A stretch of 11,769 nucleotides of DNA from Methanosarcinales archaeon. Its GTDB lineage: Archaea > Halobacteriota > Methanosarcinia > Methanosarcinales > Methanogasteraceae. The position numbers and the translations under genes were made by a program. Positions 1 to 5,790 of the stretch are shown piece by piece. Within the stretch, counting starts at the first letter, position 1, and each line of letters opens with the position of its first letter. The notes beneath the pieces are model-generated. The model was not told where the DNA came from and did not search any database. It worked only from the letters and a program-made list of their open reading frames with translations. The DNA is taken from assembly GCA_030640725.1 (NCBI GenBank), contig DAOWIV010000003.1, positions 1 to 11,769 of the forward strand. The letters are read 5' to 3'.

Positions 1-1173
1 CTGTACGTACACATTCCGTTCTGCGACTCATTGTGTAATTTTTGCTGCTTCTATCGAGGTTTATTGGAGGAAACACAGGCTAACAGGTATCTGGACGCGC
101 TCAAGAAGGAGATCGTGAGGTACTCTGATACTGAATATATCCGGTCCAGCTCCTTTGCATCGATCTACATCGGGGGTGGAACTCCAACTTCGCTCCGAAC
201 AGAACAACTAACAGACCTCTTAGCACTCTTAAAGGAGCGATTCAAGATCAGAAGTGATGCGGAAATCACTGTGGAAACAACCACGCACAACGCTGAAGGG
301 GGTAAACTGGAAGCGCTCTACGAAAATGGCGTTAATAGGCTGAGTTTTGGCGTACAGACATTCAAAGACTCCATACGGAATATTCTCACACTAACAGACA
401 CGAGATCAGAAGTTATCTCTGTGATCCGTGCCGCACAGGAGATCGGGTTCGAGAACATCGATATCGATCTGATGTACAACCTCCCGGGACAGAGCATGGA
501 CGATTGGAAGATGGATTTACGTCAGGCAGCGGAACTGGAACTTGAGAGCATCAGTCCGAATCCATTGTTTGTTGCCAGAGGAACAGCGTTTGCAAAGCAG
601 ATCGCGGCAGGCGAGATACCTCCGACATCCGGCGATAAGACCGAGATTGATATGTATCTTCTTGCGATAGGTGAGCTGGAAAACGCGGGATATCGGCAGC
701 AGAATCTCGTTCACTTCGTATTGCCAGAGAAAGAACATCTTTACGCGAGGATGCGTTTTGGGAGCCAGGACTGTCTCGCGCTCGGAACCTCTGGCGGAGG
801 AATTCTCGGAGCATACCTGTACGGGAATGTGAGGGGCATAAATCGATATATCGAGAAGATCGAGAGCACAAACGCGGAATTCCCGGTCAACATCTGTGCG
901 AAGCTCACTGCAGAGGAGCTGATGCACAAATATATAATATGGGGGCTTCATTCAACCGAAGTAAGCAAGAATGTGTTCAGGGAACTGTTTGGTGTGGAAC
1001 TTACAGACGTATTTCCGGAGCAGATAGAGCGTCTTGAGAGGAGAGGCTTGATAGAGTCTGATGGATCGAAGATTGCGCTCACAACGGCTGGAAAGGTATG
1101 GTGCACCAATGTGGCTGAAGAATTCTGTCCTGAAAGGTATGTAACGATCTTTGAGAAGATGTTTGGAGACTAA
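1..1173 (+). CDS. HemW-like radical SAM protein (HemN/HemW family), 5' end outside window
   Basis: The frame is open from the first base, so the start lies upstream; 390 codons are visible. The visible product opens with YVHIPFC and carries a CX3CX2C iron-sulfur motif (visible Cys 8, 12 and 15), then GGGTPT at about residues 58-63, which contacts S-adenosylmethionine in this family. Next come SFGVQTF and DLMYNLPGQ, both typical of the HemN/HemW TIM barrel, and a HemN C-terminal-type winged-helix end (ERLERRGLIE). True oxygen-independent coproporphyrinogen oxidase (HemN) has a fourth Cys two residues after the third; here that position is Phe, as in the heme chaperone HemW. So HemW-like, or another cofactor or heme-linked radical SAM enzyme, is likelier than a genuine HemN. 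A TTG at 31 would be only an internal start and would lose the first cluster cysteine. The gene is followed after 20 nt by an ABC ATPase on the same strand, so the two are probably co-transcribed. Family confident, substrate unknown. Confidence 0.85.
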   Translation: MYVHIPFCDSLCNFCCFYRGLLEETQANRYLDALKKEIVRYSDTEYIRSSSFASIYIGGGTPTSLRTEQLTDLLALLKERFKIRSDAEITVETTTHNAEGGKLEALYENGVNRLSFGVQTFKDSIRNILTLTDTRSEVISVIRAAQEIGFENIDIDLMYNLPGQSMDDWKMDLRQAAELELESISPNPLFVARGTAFAKQIAAGEIPPTSGDKTEIDMYLLAIGELENAGYRQQNLVHFVLPEKEHLYARMRFGSQDCLALGTSGGGILGAYLYGNVRGINRYIEKIESTNAEFPVNICAKLTAEELMHKYIIWGLHSTEVSKNVFRELFGVELTDVFPEQIERLERRGLIESDGSKIALTTAGKVWCTNVAEEFCPERYVTIFEKMFGD

Positions 1174-1193
1174 AAATGGGATAAGTGATGTAA

Positions 1194-2237
1194 ATGATAC
1201 GGATCGAGAATGTATCCAAGGATCTTGGCGAATTCAAGCTGGATGACGCGACTCTGCACATCGATGAAGGCGAATATTTCATCATACTCGGTCCGACCGG
1301 CGCAGGAAAGACAATCCTCATCGAGACGATTGCAGGCATCTACCGCCCGGATAGCGGCAGAGTGTTTCTAAACGGGGCGGATGTAACGAACATCCTGCCG
1401 AAGGATCGGCAGATCAGCATGGTCTACCAGGATTATATGCTCTTTCCGCACCTGACTGTGGCAGGAAACATTGGGTTTGGGCTGCGTCAGAAAAAGATCG
1501 CCAAAAGCGAAATCATTGCAAAAACAAATAAAATTGCAGAGCTTCTTGGCGTTTCGCACCTGTTAAGCAGGTATCCGGGTACATTGAGCGGAGGGGAGAA
1601 GCAGAGAATCGCAATCGCACGGGCGGTTGTGACGGAGCCAAAGGTGCTGCTGTTAGATGAGCCGCTCTCTGCACTGGATTCTCGCACAACCGAACGGCTG
1701 CAGGCGGAACTTGCGCGAATACACGAGATCACAGGGACCACAACGATTCATGTGACGCACAGCTTTGGAGAGGCTTTCGCTCTTGGTGATCGGATCGCTG
1801 TGATGTGTGATGGGCGGATCATTCAGGTGGGTACGCCCGATGATGTCTTCAGAAGACCCAATTCCGAGTTCATCGCGGATTTTGTTGGTGTTGAGAATTT
1901 GTTTCGCGGAAAGTCGGTTGTCCATGACGACATCGCTGAGGTTCGCGCCGATGGAATATCGATGGTCTCAAGTTCACTTAAATCAGGAAACGTCTCGATC
2001 TCGATTCGACCCGAAGACATACTGATCTCGAAAAAGGAGATCGAAACGAGCGCAAGAAACTCATTTTGTGGGGAGATCACAGAGGTTAAGAATATGGGTG
2101 CAATCGTGAGAGTGATAGTTGATGTGGGCGTTCCCTTCGTGGTCGCGCTGACAAAGCAATCGTATGAGGAGATGGGACTTGCACGCGGCGCCCAAGTGTG
2201 CATCGTCTTCAAAGCGTCTGCGGTGCATCTGTTTTAG
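1194..2237 (+). CDS. Molybdate/tungstate-type ABC transporter ATP-binding protein (ModC/WtpC-like)
   Basis: This 347-residue protein is a complete ABC nucleotide-binding subunit that would power import of an oxyanion or other small solute at the inner face of the membrane. Visible motifs in order are Walker A GPTGAGKT (about 33-40), Q-loop VYQDY, signature LSGGEKQ, Walker B LLLDEP followed by SALD, and the switch histidine in HVTHSF. After about residue 235 a C-terminal extension contains ISIRPEDI and a TOBE-like beta-rich segment, the regulatory or oxyanion-binding domain found in ModC/WtpC, PotA and FbpC. The overall pattern (QDYxLFPHL, NIGFGLR) is closest to archaeal ModC/WtpC. ATG at 1194 is the first in-frame start after the upstream stop, with only a weak GTGAT-type ribosome site. 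No binding protein or permease gene lies next to it inside the window; they may be upstream of the radical SAM gene. Substrate assignment is inference; spermidine or iron importers are the alternatives. Confidence 0.85.
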   Translation: MIRIENVSKDLGEFKLDDATLHIDEGEYFIILGPTGAGKTILIETIAGIYRPDSGRVFLNGADVTNILPKDRQISMVYQDYMLFPHLTVAGNIGFGLRQKKIAKSEIIAKTNKIAELLGVSHLLSRYPGTLSGGEKQRIAIARAVVTEPKVLLLDEPLSALDSRTTERLQAELARIHEITGTTTIHVTHSFGEAFALGDRIAVMCDGRIIQVGTPDDVFRRPNSEFIADFVGVENLFRGKSVVHDDIAEVRADGISMVSSSLKSGNVSISIRPEDILISKKEIETSARNSFCGEITEVKNMGAIVRVIVDVGVPFVVALTKQSYEEMGLARGAQVCIVFKASAVHLF

Positions 2238-2290
2238 TGCACCACAATCTTCCTGCAACCAGGATGCTTTGCGACCGCCGTTTCCATGGT

Positions 2291-2317
2291 AGATAGTCTT
2301 ATTTAAGATTGCTATCT
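2291..2317 (+). promoter_or_regulatory. Palindromic TATA region: probable promoter and operator
   Basis: The core CTTATTTAAG (2298-2307) resembles an archaeal TATA box and would place a transcription start near 2325-2332. It is embedded in an imperfect inverted repeat: AGATAG (2291-2296) pairs with CTATCT (2312-2317), and inside it TCTTA (2297-2301) pairs with TAAGA (2304-2308). A palindrome straddling TATA is a classic repressor site in archaea. It could instead be a stem-loop behind the ABC ATPase gene, but no T-tract follows it. The inverted repeat is plainly visible; the promoter role is inferred. Confidence 0.5.
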
Positions 2318-2328
2318 CTAAAGTTCAA

Positions 2329-2528
2329 GTGCCACCCCCCGGAGACACGAACCACTGGAAGATCCTTTCATTGGGATCAGGTCCGATCCCGATCGGACAT
2401 GCTGCGGAAGCACTGATTATGAAGCCCGGGTCTGCCCCGGGTCATCTGCCCTGCCTGCACGTTTGGGTGCTGGTTGCGAGACCATGGCAGGACGCGGGTG
2501 GTGCTGCGAAGAGTGAACCAGACCACTC
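2329..2528 (+). ncRNA. Candidate structured RNA or long structured leader of the lipoprotein gene
   Basis: This occupies most of the 347-base gap between the ABC ATPase and the lipoprotein. Pairings found by eye: a closing helix 2329-2337 with 2496-2504 (9 bp, two G-U); hairpin GATCC/GGATC (2361-2365, 2374-2378); perfect 7-bp hairpin GTCCGAT/ATCGGAC (2381-2387, 2392-2398); bulged hairpin ATGA-AG-CCCGGG with CCCGGG-TCAT (2419-2430, 2436-2445); and a three-way junction. In the junction CCTGCC (2450-2455) pairs with GGCAGG (2486-2491) around two 4-bp arms, GCAC/GTGC (2457-2460, 2467-2470) and TGGT/ACCA (2471-2474, 2481-2484), with a single T on each side. A final GAGTG/CACTC hairpin (2511-2515, 2524-2528) follows. 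The closing helix begins where the TATA element predicts the 5' end. No T-tract follows, so read-through into the lipoprotein gene is likely and a cis-regulatory leader is at least as plausible as a free RNA. I could not match it to RNase P RNA, SRP RNA, tRNA or a known riboswitch. Confidence 0.4.
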
Positions 2529-2543
2529 AATCAAACAAAACAT

Positions 2544-2561
2544 GGCATGAAAAGACATGCC
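2544..2561 (+). promoter_or_regulatory. Small stem-loop just upstream of the lipoprotein ribosome site
   Basis: GGCATG (2544-2549) and CATGCC (2556-2561) form a 6-bp stem around AAAAGA. It sits 13 nt before the GAGGT Shine-Dalgarno motif (2575-2579). A related CATGAAAGA copy at 2568-2576 runs into the ribosome site itself, so alternative pairing with the leader is possible. A translational role is a guess. Confidence 0.3.
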
Positions 2562-2584
2562 TGAAGACATGAAAGAGGTATAAT

Positions 2585-3424
2585 ATGAAACACATAAAAA
2601 CGATAACACTCGTACTTGTTCTTGCGCTTGCAATAGCATTCAGCGGGTGCGTGGACTCGAAATCCGGAGATTCTGCCGGAGGTCATGCGGACGAGGCAGG
2701 CAGCACCGCGGATACTGCCGCTGCCGCACACTATCTCGACCTGATCGATGTGGACTCGATGCATTATAAGGCAACGGCATTCGGCGATGAGAAGGACCCT
2801 GTCGTGATCGAGGAATGGCGCAAGAAATCAGGAGACCTCTGGCTCTTCAAACTTGTGGTGACCGATAGCCAGGAGCCTTATTCAGGTATTACCATTCTGC
2901 AAAACCCGGATGGGTTATACATGATCGGCGATGATGGCACCGCAATCAAGACTGCGGAATGCTCCAATGAAAACATCGGTTTCATGAATCCGTTCTGGGG
3001 TTATGGCTATTATGGCGATGATTCCACGTGGGATGATGCCTGGGTTGTAGACCGCAATGCCGAGTACCTGGGTCGCAAAGCGATCAAACTGGATTACAGT
3101 AAATTGTGGATGCTCCAGAGAGCACTCGGAGGCGAAGATCTCTCTTCGGAAAAAGCCGACCTCATCGTGGACAAGGAGACCGGGTTTACGCTGCTGCTTG
3201 ACTGGGAATGGTCGCACGATGGCGAAACCGAAGGTGTGCGCTACGAAGTCACCGAGTTTGATGTGAACGAAAACATTCCTGACAGCACGTTCGATGTTCC
3301 GGAGAGTGCTGAGATCCTGGATATCACCGCGCTTGGCGGCATTGGTGAGCTTGGTGGTGGCGGAGGCAGTGGCGATGACGAGCTACCCCCCGGAGTGCCC
3401 CCGATACCACAGTTTCCTGAGTGA
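2585..3424 (+). CDS. Secreted lipoprotein, LolA/LolB-like fold suspected
   Basis: This 279-residue protein starts with a lipoprotein signal: a basic start (MKHIK), a hydrophobic core, and lipobox AFSGC with Cys 22 as the expected lipid-anchored residue. A short Ser/Gly/Ala/Asp-rich linker follows. The body (about residues 48-245) has alternating strands ending in DLIVDKETGFTLLLDW and VRYEVTEFDVN, then IPDSTFDVPESAE. That layout is typical of archaeal LolA-like proteins (COG2834 type), which bind lipophilic or surface ligands; the ligand here is unknown. The C-terminus is low complexity, with a Gly-rich run and a Pro-rich tail (ELPPGVPPIPQFPE), perhaps a flexible extracellular end. ATG at 2585 is preceded by GAGGT at 2575-2579 with 5-nt spacing, supporting this start. 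It has its own promoter region and structured leader and is followed by a stem-loop terminator, so it is probably monocistronic. Lipoprotein status is firm; the fold is moderate. Confidence 0.8.
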   Translation: MKHIKTITLVLVLALAIAFSGCVDSKSGDSAGGHADEAGSTADTAAAAHYLDLIDVDSMHYKATAFGDEKDPVVIEEWRKKSGDLWLFKLVVTDSQEPYSGITILQNPDGLYMIGDDGTAIKTAECSNENIGFMNPFWGYGYYGDDSTWDDAWVVDRNAEYLGRKAIKLDYSKLWMLQRALGGEDLSSEKADLIVDKETGFTLLLDWEWSHDGETEGVRYEVTEFDVNENIPDSTFDVPESAEILDITALGGIGELGGGGGSGDDELPPGVPPIPQFPE

Positions 3425-3458
3425 TTAGCGACAACGATTCCGCAGGTGGCGGAAAAAT

Positions 3459-3496
3459 GGGTTGCCATACAATTTGGCAGCCCGAATTCTTTTTTT
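3459..3496 (+). terminator. Stem-loop with T-tract behind the lipoprotein gene
   Basis: GGGTTGCCA (3459-3467) pairs with TGGCAGCCC (3475-3483), a 9-bp stem with one G-T pair and a 7-nt loop. Six bases later comes a run of seven T (3490-3496). This is a textbook intrinsic terminator shape 35 nt after the lipoprotein stop codon; archaea also terminate at T-tracts alone. Confidence 0.65.
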
Positions 3497-3576
3497 ATGG
3501 TATATACCCTATAGCGCCCAGTCACTCTACGCACCATTTCCATTTACGAAAAAGTATATCGCCATCCCCACCCGAA

Positions 3577-3623
3577 GGGCAGTTTTTACTCGATTTTTTG
3601 CGAAAAAATCGTTTTTATTGCCC
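3577..3623. terminator. Nested inverted repeat between convergent genes, possible bidirectional terminator
   Basis: CGATTTTTT (3591-3599) pairs with AAAAAATCG (3603-3611) over a 3-nt loop, and an outer GGGCA (3577-3581) pairs with TGCCC (3619-3623). T-runs occur on both strands (T5 at 3612-3616 on plus, T6 within the stem on minus). It lies 30 nt beyond the stop of the minus-strand dCMP deaminase, so it could stop transcripts from that side and back up the terminator at 3459-3496. Confidence 0.45.
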
Positions 3624-3652
3624 GGATGCTGCGTGATATACAAGCCCAGGTT

Positions 3653-4129
3653 TCAGTTCAAGTCAGGTCCGCGTCCCCCCACCTGCTCCATCCGTACAAC
3701 CTCGACTCCCGCCTCCTCAAAGAACTCAAGCGCACGGGAGTCAGGGTATGCCTGCGTAAAAACCACGCGGACGATGTTTGCGTTGATAATCATCTTTGCA
3801 CAGAGCACGCACGGCTGGTGGGTGCAGTAGATCGTTGCGCCTCTGGTGCTCACTGCGTGCAGCGCAGCCTGGATGATCGCGTTCTGCTCGGCGTGAACCG
3901 CCCGGCAGACCTCATGCATCGTTCCTGATTCGATATTCTCCTGATCCCTGATGCAGCCGATGTCCAGACAGTGCTCGAGATTCCGGGGCGCGCCGTTGTA
4001 GCCTGTGGATATGATGCGTTTATCTCTCACGATAACCGCGCCTACGTTGTTGCGCAGGCAGGTCGATCTGGTCGCAACGACCTCTGCGATGTTCATGAAG
4101 TATTCGTCGAGTGTGGGTCTTGTGTCCAT
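3653..4129 (-). CDS. dCMP deaminase (deoxycytidylate deaminase)
   Basis: This 158-residue zinc enzyme is predicted to convert dCMP to dUMP, feeding thymidylate synthesis in the cytoplasm. The catalytic HAE motif is at residues 79-81 (Glu 81 as proton shuttle) and the second zinc site PCVLC at 106-110 (Cys 107 and 110). STGYNGAPRNLEHC (about 41-54) is the nucleotide-binding signature that marks dCMP deaminases rather than cytidine or tRNA deaminases. Length and layout are normal for the family. ATG at 4129 lies 8 nt after the stop of the DUF5788-like gene upstream on the same strand, so the two form an operon; GGGAT upstream is a weak ribosome site. Riboflavin-type or generic CMP/dCMP deaminase family members are the only serious alternatives. 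Confidence 0.9.
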   Translation of the reverse strand: MDTRPTLDEYFMNIAEVVATRSTCLRNNVGAVIVRDKRIISTGYNGAPRNLEHCLDIGCIRDQENIESGTMHEVCRAVHAEQNAIIQAALHAVSTRGATIYCTHQPCVLCAKMIINANIVRVVFTQAYPDSRALEFFEEAGVEVVRMEQVGGRGPDLN

Positions 4130-4137
4130 GGCAATCC

Positions 4138-4575
4138 CTATCCGAGCTTATCCACCAACTTGAGCAGGACGTGGGCGTCCCGGACCTTCTTCTGTGCCGC
4201 TTTCCTGCGAAGATCGTAATCATCCGGATATGCCCCCTGCCCGAGGTCTTTCAAATCCATAATAGCGCGTAAAAGTCCGGATGCCTCCTTGTACAGATTA
4301 TTTGCCTCTTCTTCCGTTATATCTGCTTTTGCGATGGCAGCTTCGTCACATGACTCCTTCTTCTCAAGAGCGCTGATCAACGATTCGATCCCGGCAATCT
4401 CGTCATCAGTCAGTTCTTTTTTATTGATAAGTCGCCAGACCAGTTCGTGGAGCGGGATCTGCATGCCATCGATCTCGAAGACCGGCGGTATCTCCGCGCC
4501 GACCCACACCAGATAGCCGTGCAGCCTGTGCAGCAACCTGTCCCGCTCCACTGGCGAGAGTGTTTTGTGTACCAT
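4138..4575 (-). CDS. DUF5788-like archaeal protein, function unknown
   Basis: This 145-residue soluble, charged, mostly helical protein has no signal peptide or membrane segment. Recognisable stretches are LLHRLHGYLVWVGAEIP near the start, IDGMQIPLHELVWRLIN (about 36-52), LTDDEI, DITEEEANNLY and LLRAIMDLKDL. These recall a small family I know from methanogens and haloarchaea as DUF5788; the assignment is from memory of the pattern, not a search. The C-terminal third looks like a helical hairpin (RRKAAQKKVRDAHVLLKLVDKL). It is the first gene of a two-gene unit with dCMP deaminase, 8 nt apart. A minus-strand TATA-like element about 30 nt upstream of ATG 4575 suggests a leaderless or near-leaderless mRNA. 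No catalytic motif is visible. Confidence 0.75.
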   Translation of the reverse strand: MVHKTLSPVERDRLLHRLHGYLVWVGAEIPPVFEIDGMQIPLHELVWRLINKKELTDDEIAGIESLISALEKKESCDEAAIAKADITEEEANNLYKEASGLLRAIMDLKDLGQGAYPDDYDLRRKAAQKKVRDAHVLLKLVDKLG

Positions 4576-4598
4576 TATGATATTAGAGCCATATTATG

Positions 4599-4610
4599 GG
4601 ATATAATGTT
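4599..4610 (-). promoter_or_regulatory. TATA-like element for the DUF5788/dCMP deaminase unit
   Basis: Read on the minus strand the site is ACATTATATCCC, centred about 30 nt before the start codon at 4575. That spacing would put the transcription start within a few bases of the ATG, fitting the lack of a Shine-Dalgarno motif there. Confidence 0.4.
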
Positions 4611-4657
4611 GTGGTATCGCAGTTCACAGATGCACATCTCGTCGGATAACCGGGTGC

Positions 4658-5485
4658 TCAGCGCTCGCCAGTCCACGTCAGCGCGCTTGCAAGCATGATC
4701 GCATTCGAAAGATTCGTTTTCACTCTTGACGTGTCCACAAACACCGGTTCCATGAGCACAGGTGCGCCAAAGCCGTTTCCGCCGCCAAGAAACGTCAGTG
4801 TGCGGAAGATCAGGTTTCCTGTGATCCCGTCGGGCGCAACAATGAAATTCGCATCCTTGATCGCGTCCTCGATCAGAATCCCGTAGTGCTTTGCATCGAT
4901 TCCAAGCTCACGCAGCTTACCGCAGGTAAAATCGCCGTCGGCAAGGCTCCGGTCCACCAAGGCGCTCCTGCCAACGTCCTCGAACCGCCCTCCGGAAAGA
5001 ACCGCCACCCGCAGACGGATTCCAAATTTTGCAGCGATGTATGATACGCTTTTACAGATTAACTCGATCTTATCGTCCCGCGAATTGCCTTCGTCGATTC
5101 CGACCGGCGCAAGGAAAAAAGGTACACCATCCGCGGTTGCGAGGAGGGCGAGCCTCTGCAACGCGGGAACCCCGAACACATCCCTGAGGTGGCTAAGGGT
5201 CTTTGTGGCGCTGAGCGTGCCTCGTACGGCGGCATCGATGCGCCCGCCTGCAAGCTGCCGCACCAGTTCGAGTTCCGGGTTTTCAGAAGAAACGGTTCCA
5301 AGATCGGTGTCGATTGTGTGCATCTGTTCAGCCTTCCCGATCAGCACGATATCGGCAAACTCAGAAGCGCTCGTGATATCTGCGAGCACAGACTCGTTGA
5401 GCGCATCTGCGGCAACGCCTACGCCTACGCCGACACGCGCTCTGCTCACCCTCGCGCGGTTCGCAATCTCATCAAGCAGATTCAT
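4658..5485 (-). CDS. mtxX: MtxX-like protein (methanogen marker protein 4)
   Basis: This protein of about 275 residues is related to phosphate acetyl/butyryltransferases (PTA_PTB fold) and known as MtxX, methanogen marker protein 4. It is conserved in methanogens and has no proven reaction; it was named for linkage to methyltransferase genes. The glycine-rich start (RVGVGVG), the central DAAVRGTLSATKTL segment and the near-C-terminal IVAPDGITGNLIFRTL with LGGGNGFGAPVLM match the family; the last parallels the PDLEAGN-type motif of phosphotransacetylases. The frame stays open to a further ATG at 5596, but I prefer ATG 5485. From it the protein begins MNLLDEIANRARV, as family members do, and a minus-strand TATA-like AATTTTATT (5511-5519) would give a leaderless mRNA starting at this codon. 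ATG 5506 is the alternative. The stop is at 4658; 82 nt separate it from the next minus-strand gene, which has its own promoter. Confidence 0.85.
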   Translation of the reverse strand: MNLLDEIANRARVSRARVGVGVGVAADALNESVLADITSASEFADIVLIGKAEQMHTIDTDLGTVSSENPELELVRQLAGGRIDAAVRGTLSATKTLSHLRDVFGVPALQRLALLATADGVPFFLAPVGIDEGNSRDDKIELICKSVSYIAAKFGIRLRVAVLSGGRFEDVGRSALVDRSLADGDFTCGKLRELGIDAKHYGILIEDAIKDANFIVAPDGITGNLIFRTLTFLGGGNGFGAPVLMEPVFVDTSRVKTNLSNAIMLASALTWTGER

Positions 5486-5510
5486 GAATGAGTATTGTAG
5501 TGGCATGTTC

Positions 5511-5519
5511 AATAAAATT
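5511..5519 (-). promoter_or_regulatory. TATA-like element for mtxX (leaderless start)
   Basis: Minus-strand AATTTTATT is centred about 30 nt upstream of ATG 5485, and no Shine-Dalgarno motif lies between. It is the main reason for choosing the shorter start of mtxX. Confidence 0.4.
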
Positions 5520-5687
5520 GCCCCGCGTGGGACCCGGGAAAAATCTATCCGGATCAGGTATCCCCTCCCGCACTCCGGGCTATACCGGGGAATCACAAAA
5601 AACTGATGCGGTTTGGTATAGCGTTGCTGCCGCTTACGCGAAATTCGTGGTTTTGCCGGGTGCCCGCCATAGCTGTGAACAATAGAA

Positions 5688-5783
5688 TATATACCACACC
5701 GATCAACTACCCGCCATACATAGAGCCTATATATTTATTTGGAAAAACTATATATGCCCCACCTGCACATACTACCGCGGTGA
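5688..5783 (+). promoter_or_regulatory. Promoter region of the phosphate operon with three TATA-like motifs
   Basis: The 305-base divergent gap (5486-5790) holds no convincing gene. On the plus strand there are TATA-like elements at 5688-5694 (ATATATA), 5728-5738 (TATATATTTAT, closest to consensus) and 5749-5755 (TATATAT). The middle one predicts a start near 5758 and a leader of about 33 nt that includes the ribosome site GGTGA at 5779-5783, 7 nt before the pstS ATG. The third would cut into that ribosome site and may be a regulator or alternative-start element. No known phosphate box was recognised. Confidence 0.5.
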
Positions 5784-5790
5784 CATTCAA

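Noticed and set aside
517..951. 144-codon minus-strand frame inside the radical SAM gene
   Set aside because: Fully overlaps a gene with clear family motifs and shows no recognisable protein features.
2411..2450. Possible cobalamin (B12-box-like) riboswitch: GAAGCCCGGG followed by CTGCC
   Set aside because: The box resembles the conserved AAGCC...CTGCC part only loosely, the other conserved segments of that riboswitch are not present, and such riboswitches are not established in archaea.
2329..2528. RNase P RNA or SRP RNA identity for the structured region
   Set aside because: The invariant GAGGAAAGUCC-type and ACAGAA segments of RNase P RNA and the GGAA-loop helix 8 of SRP RNA were not found.
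5486..5596. Longer MtxX start at ATG 5596 (37 extra residues)
   Set aside because: The extension does not look like the family N-terminus and would span the TATA-like element at 5511-5519.
5037..5606. 189-codon open frame on the plus strand opposite mtxX
   Set aside because: It is the antisense shadow of a well-supported minus-strand gene; the product is rich in Ser, Ala, Arg and Pro with no domain, and there is no ribosome site.
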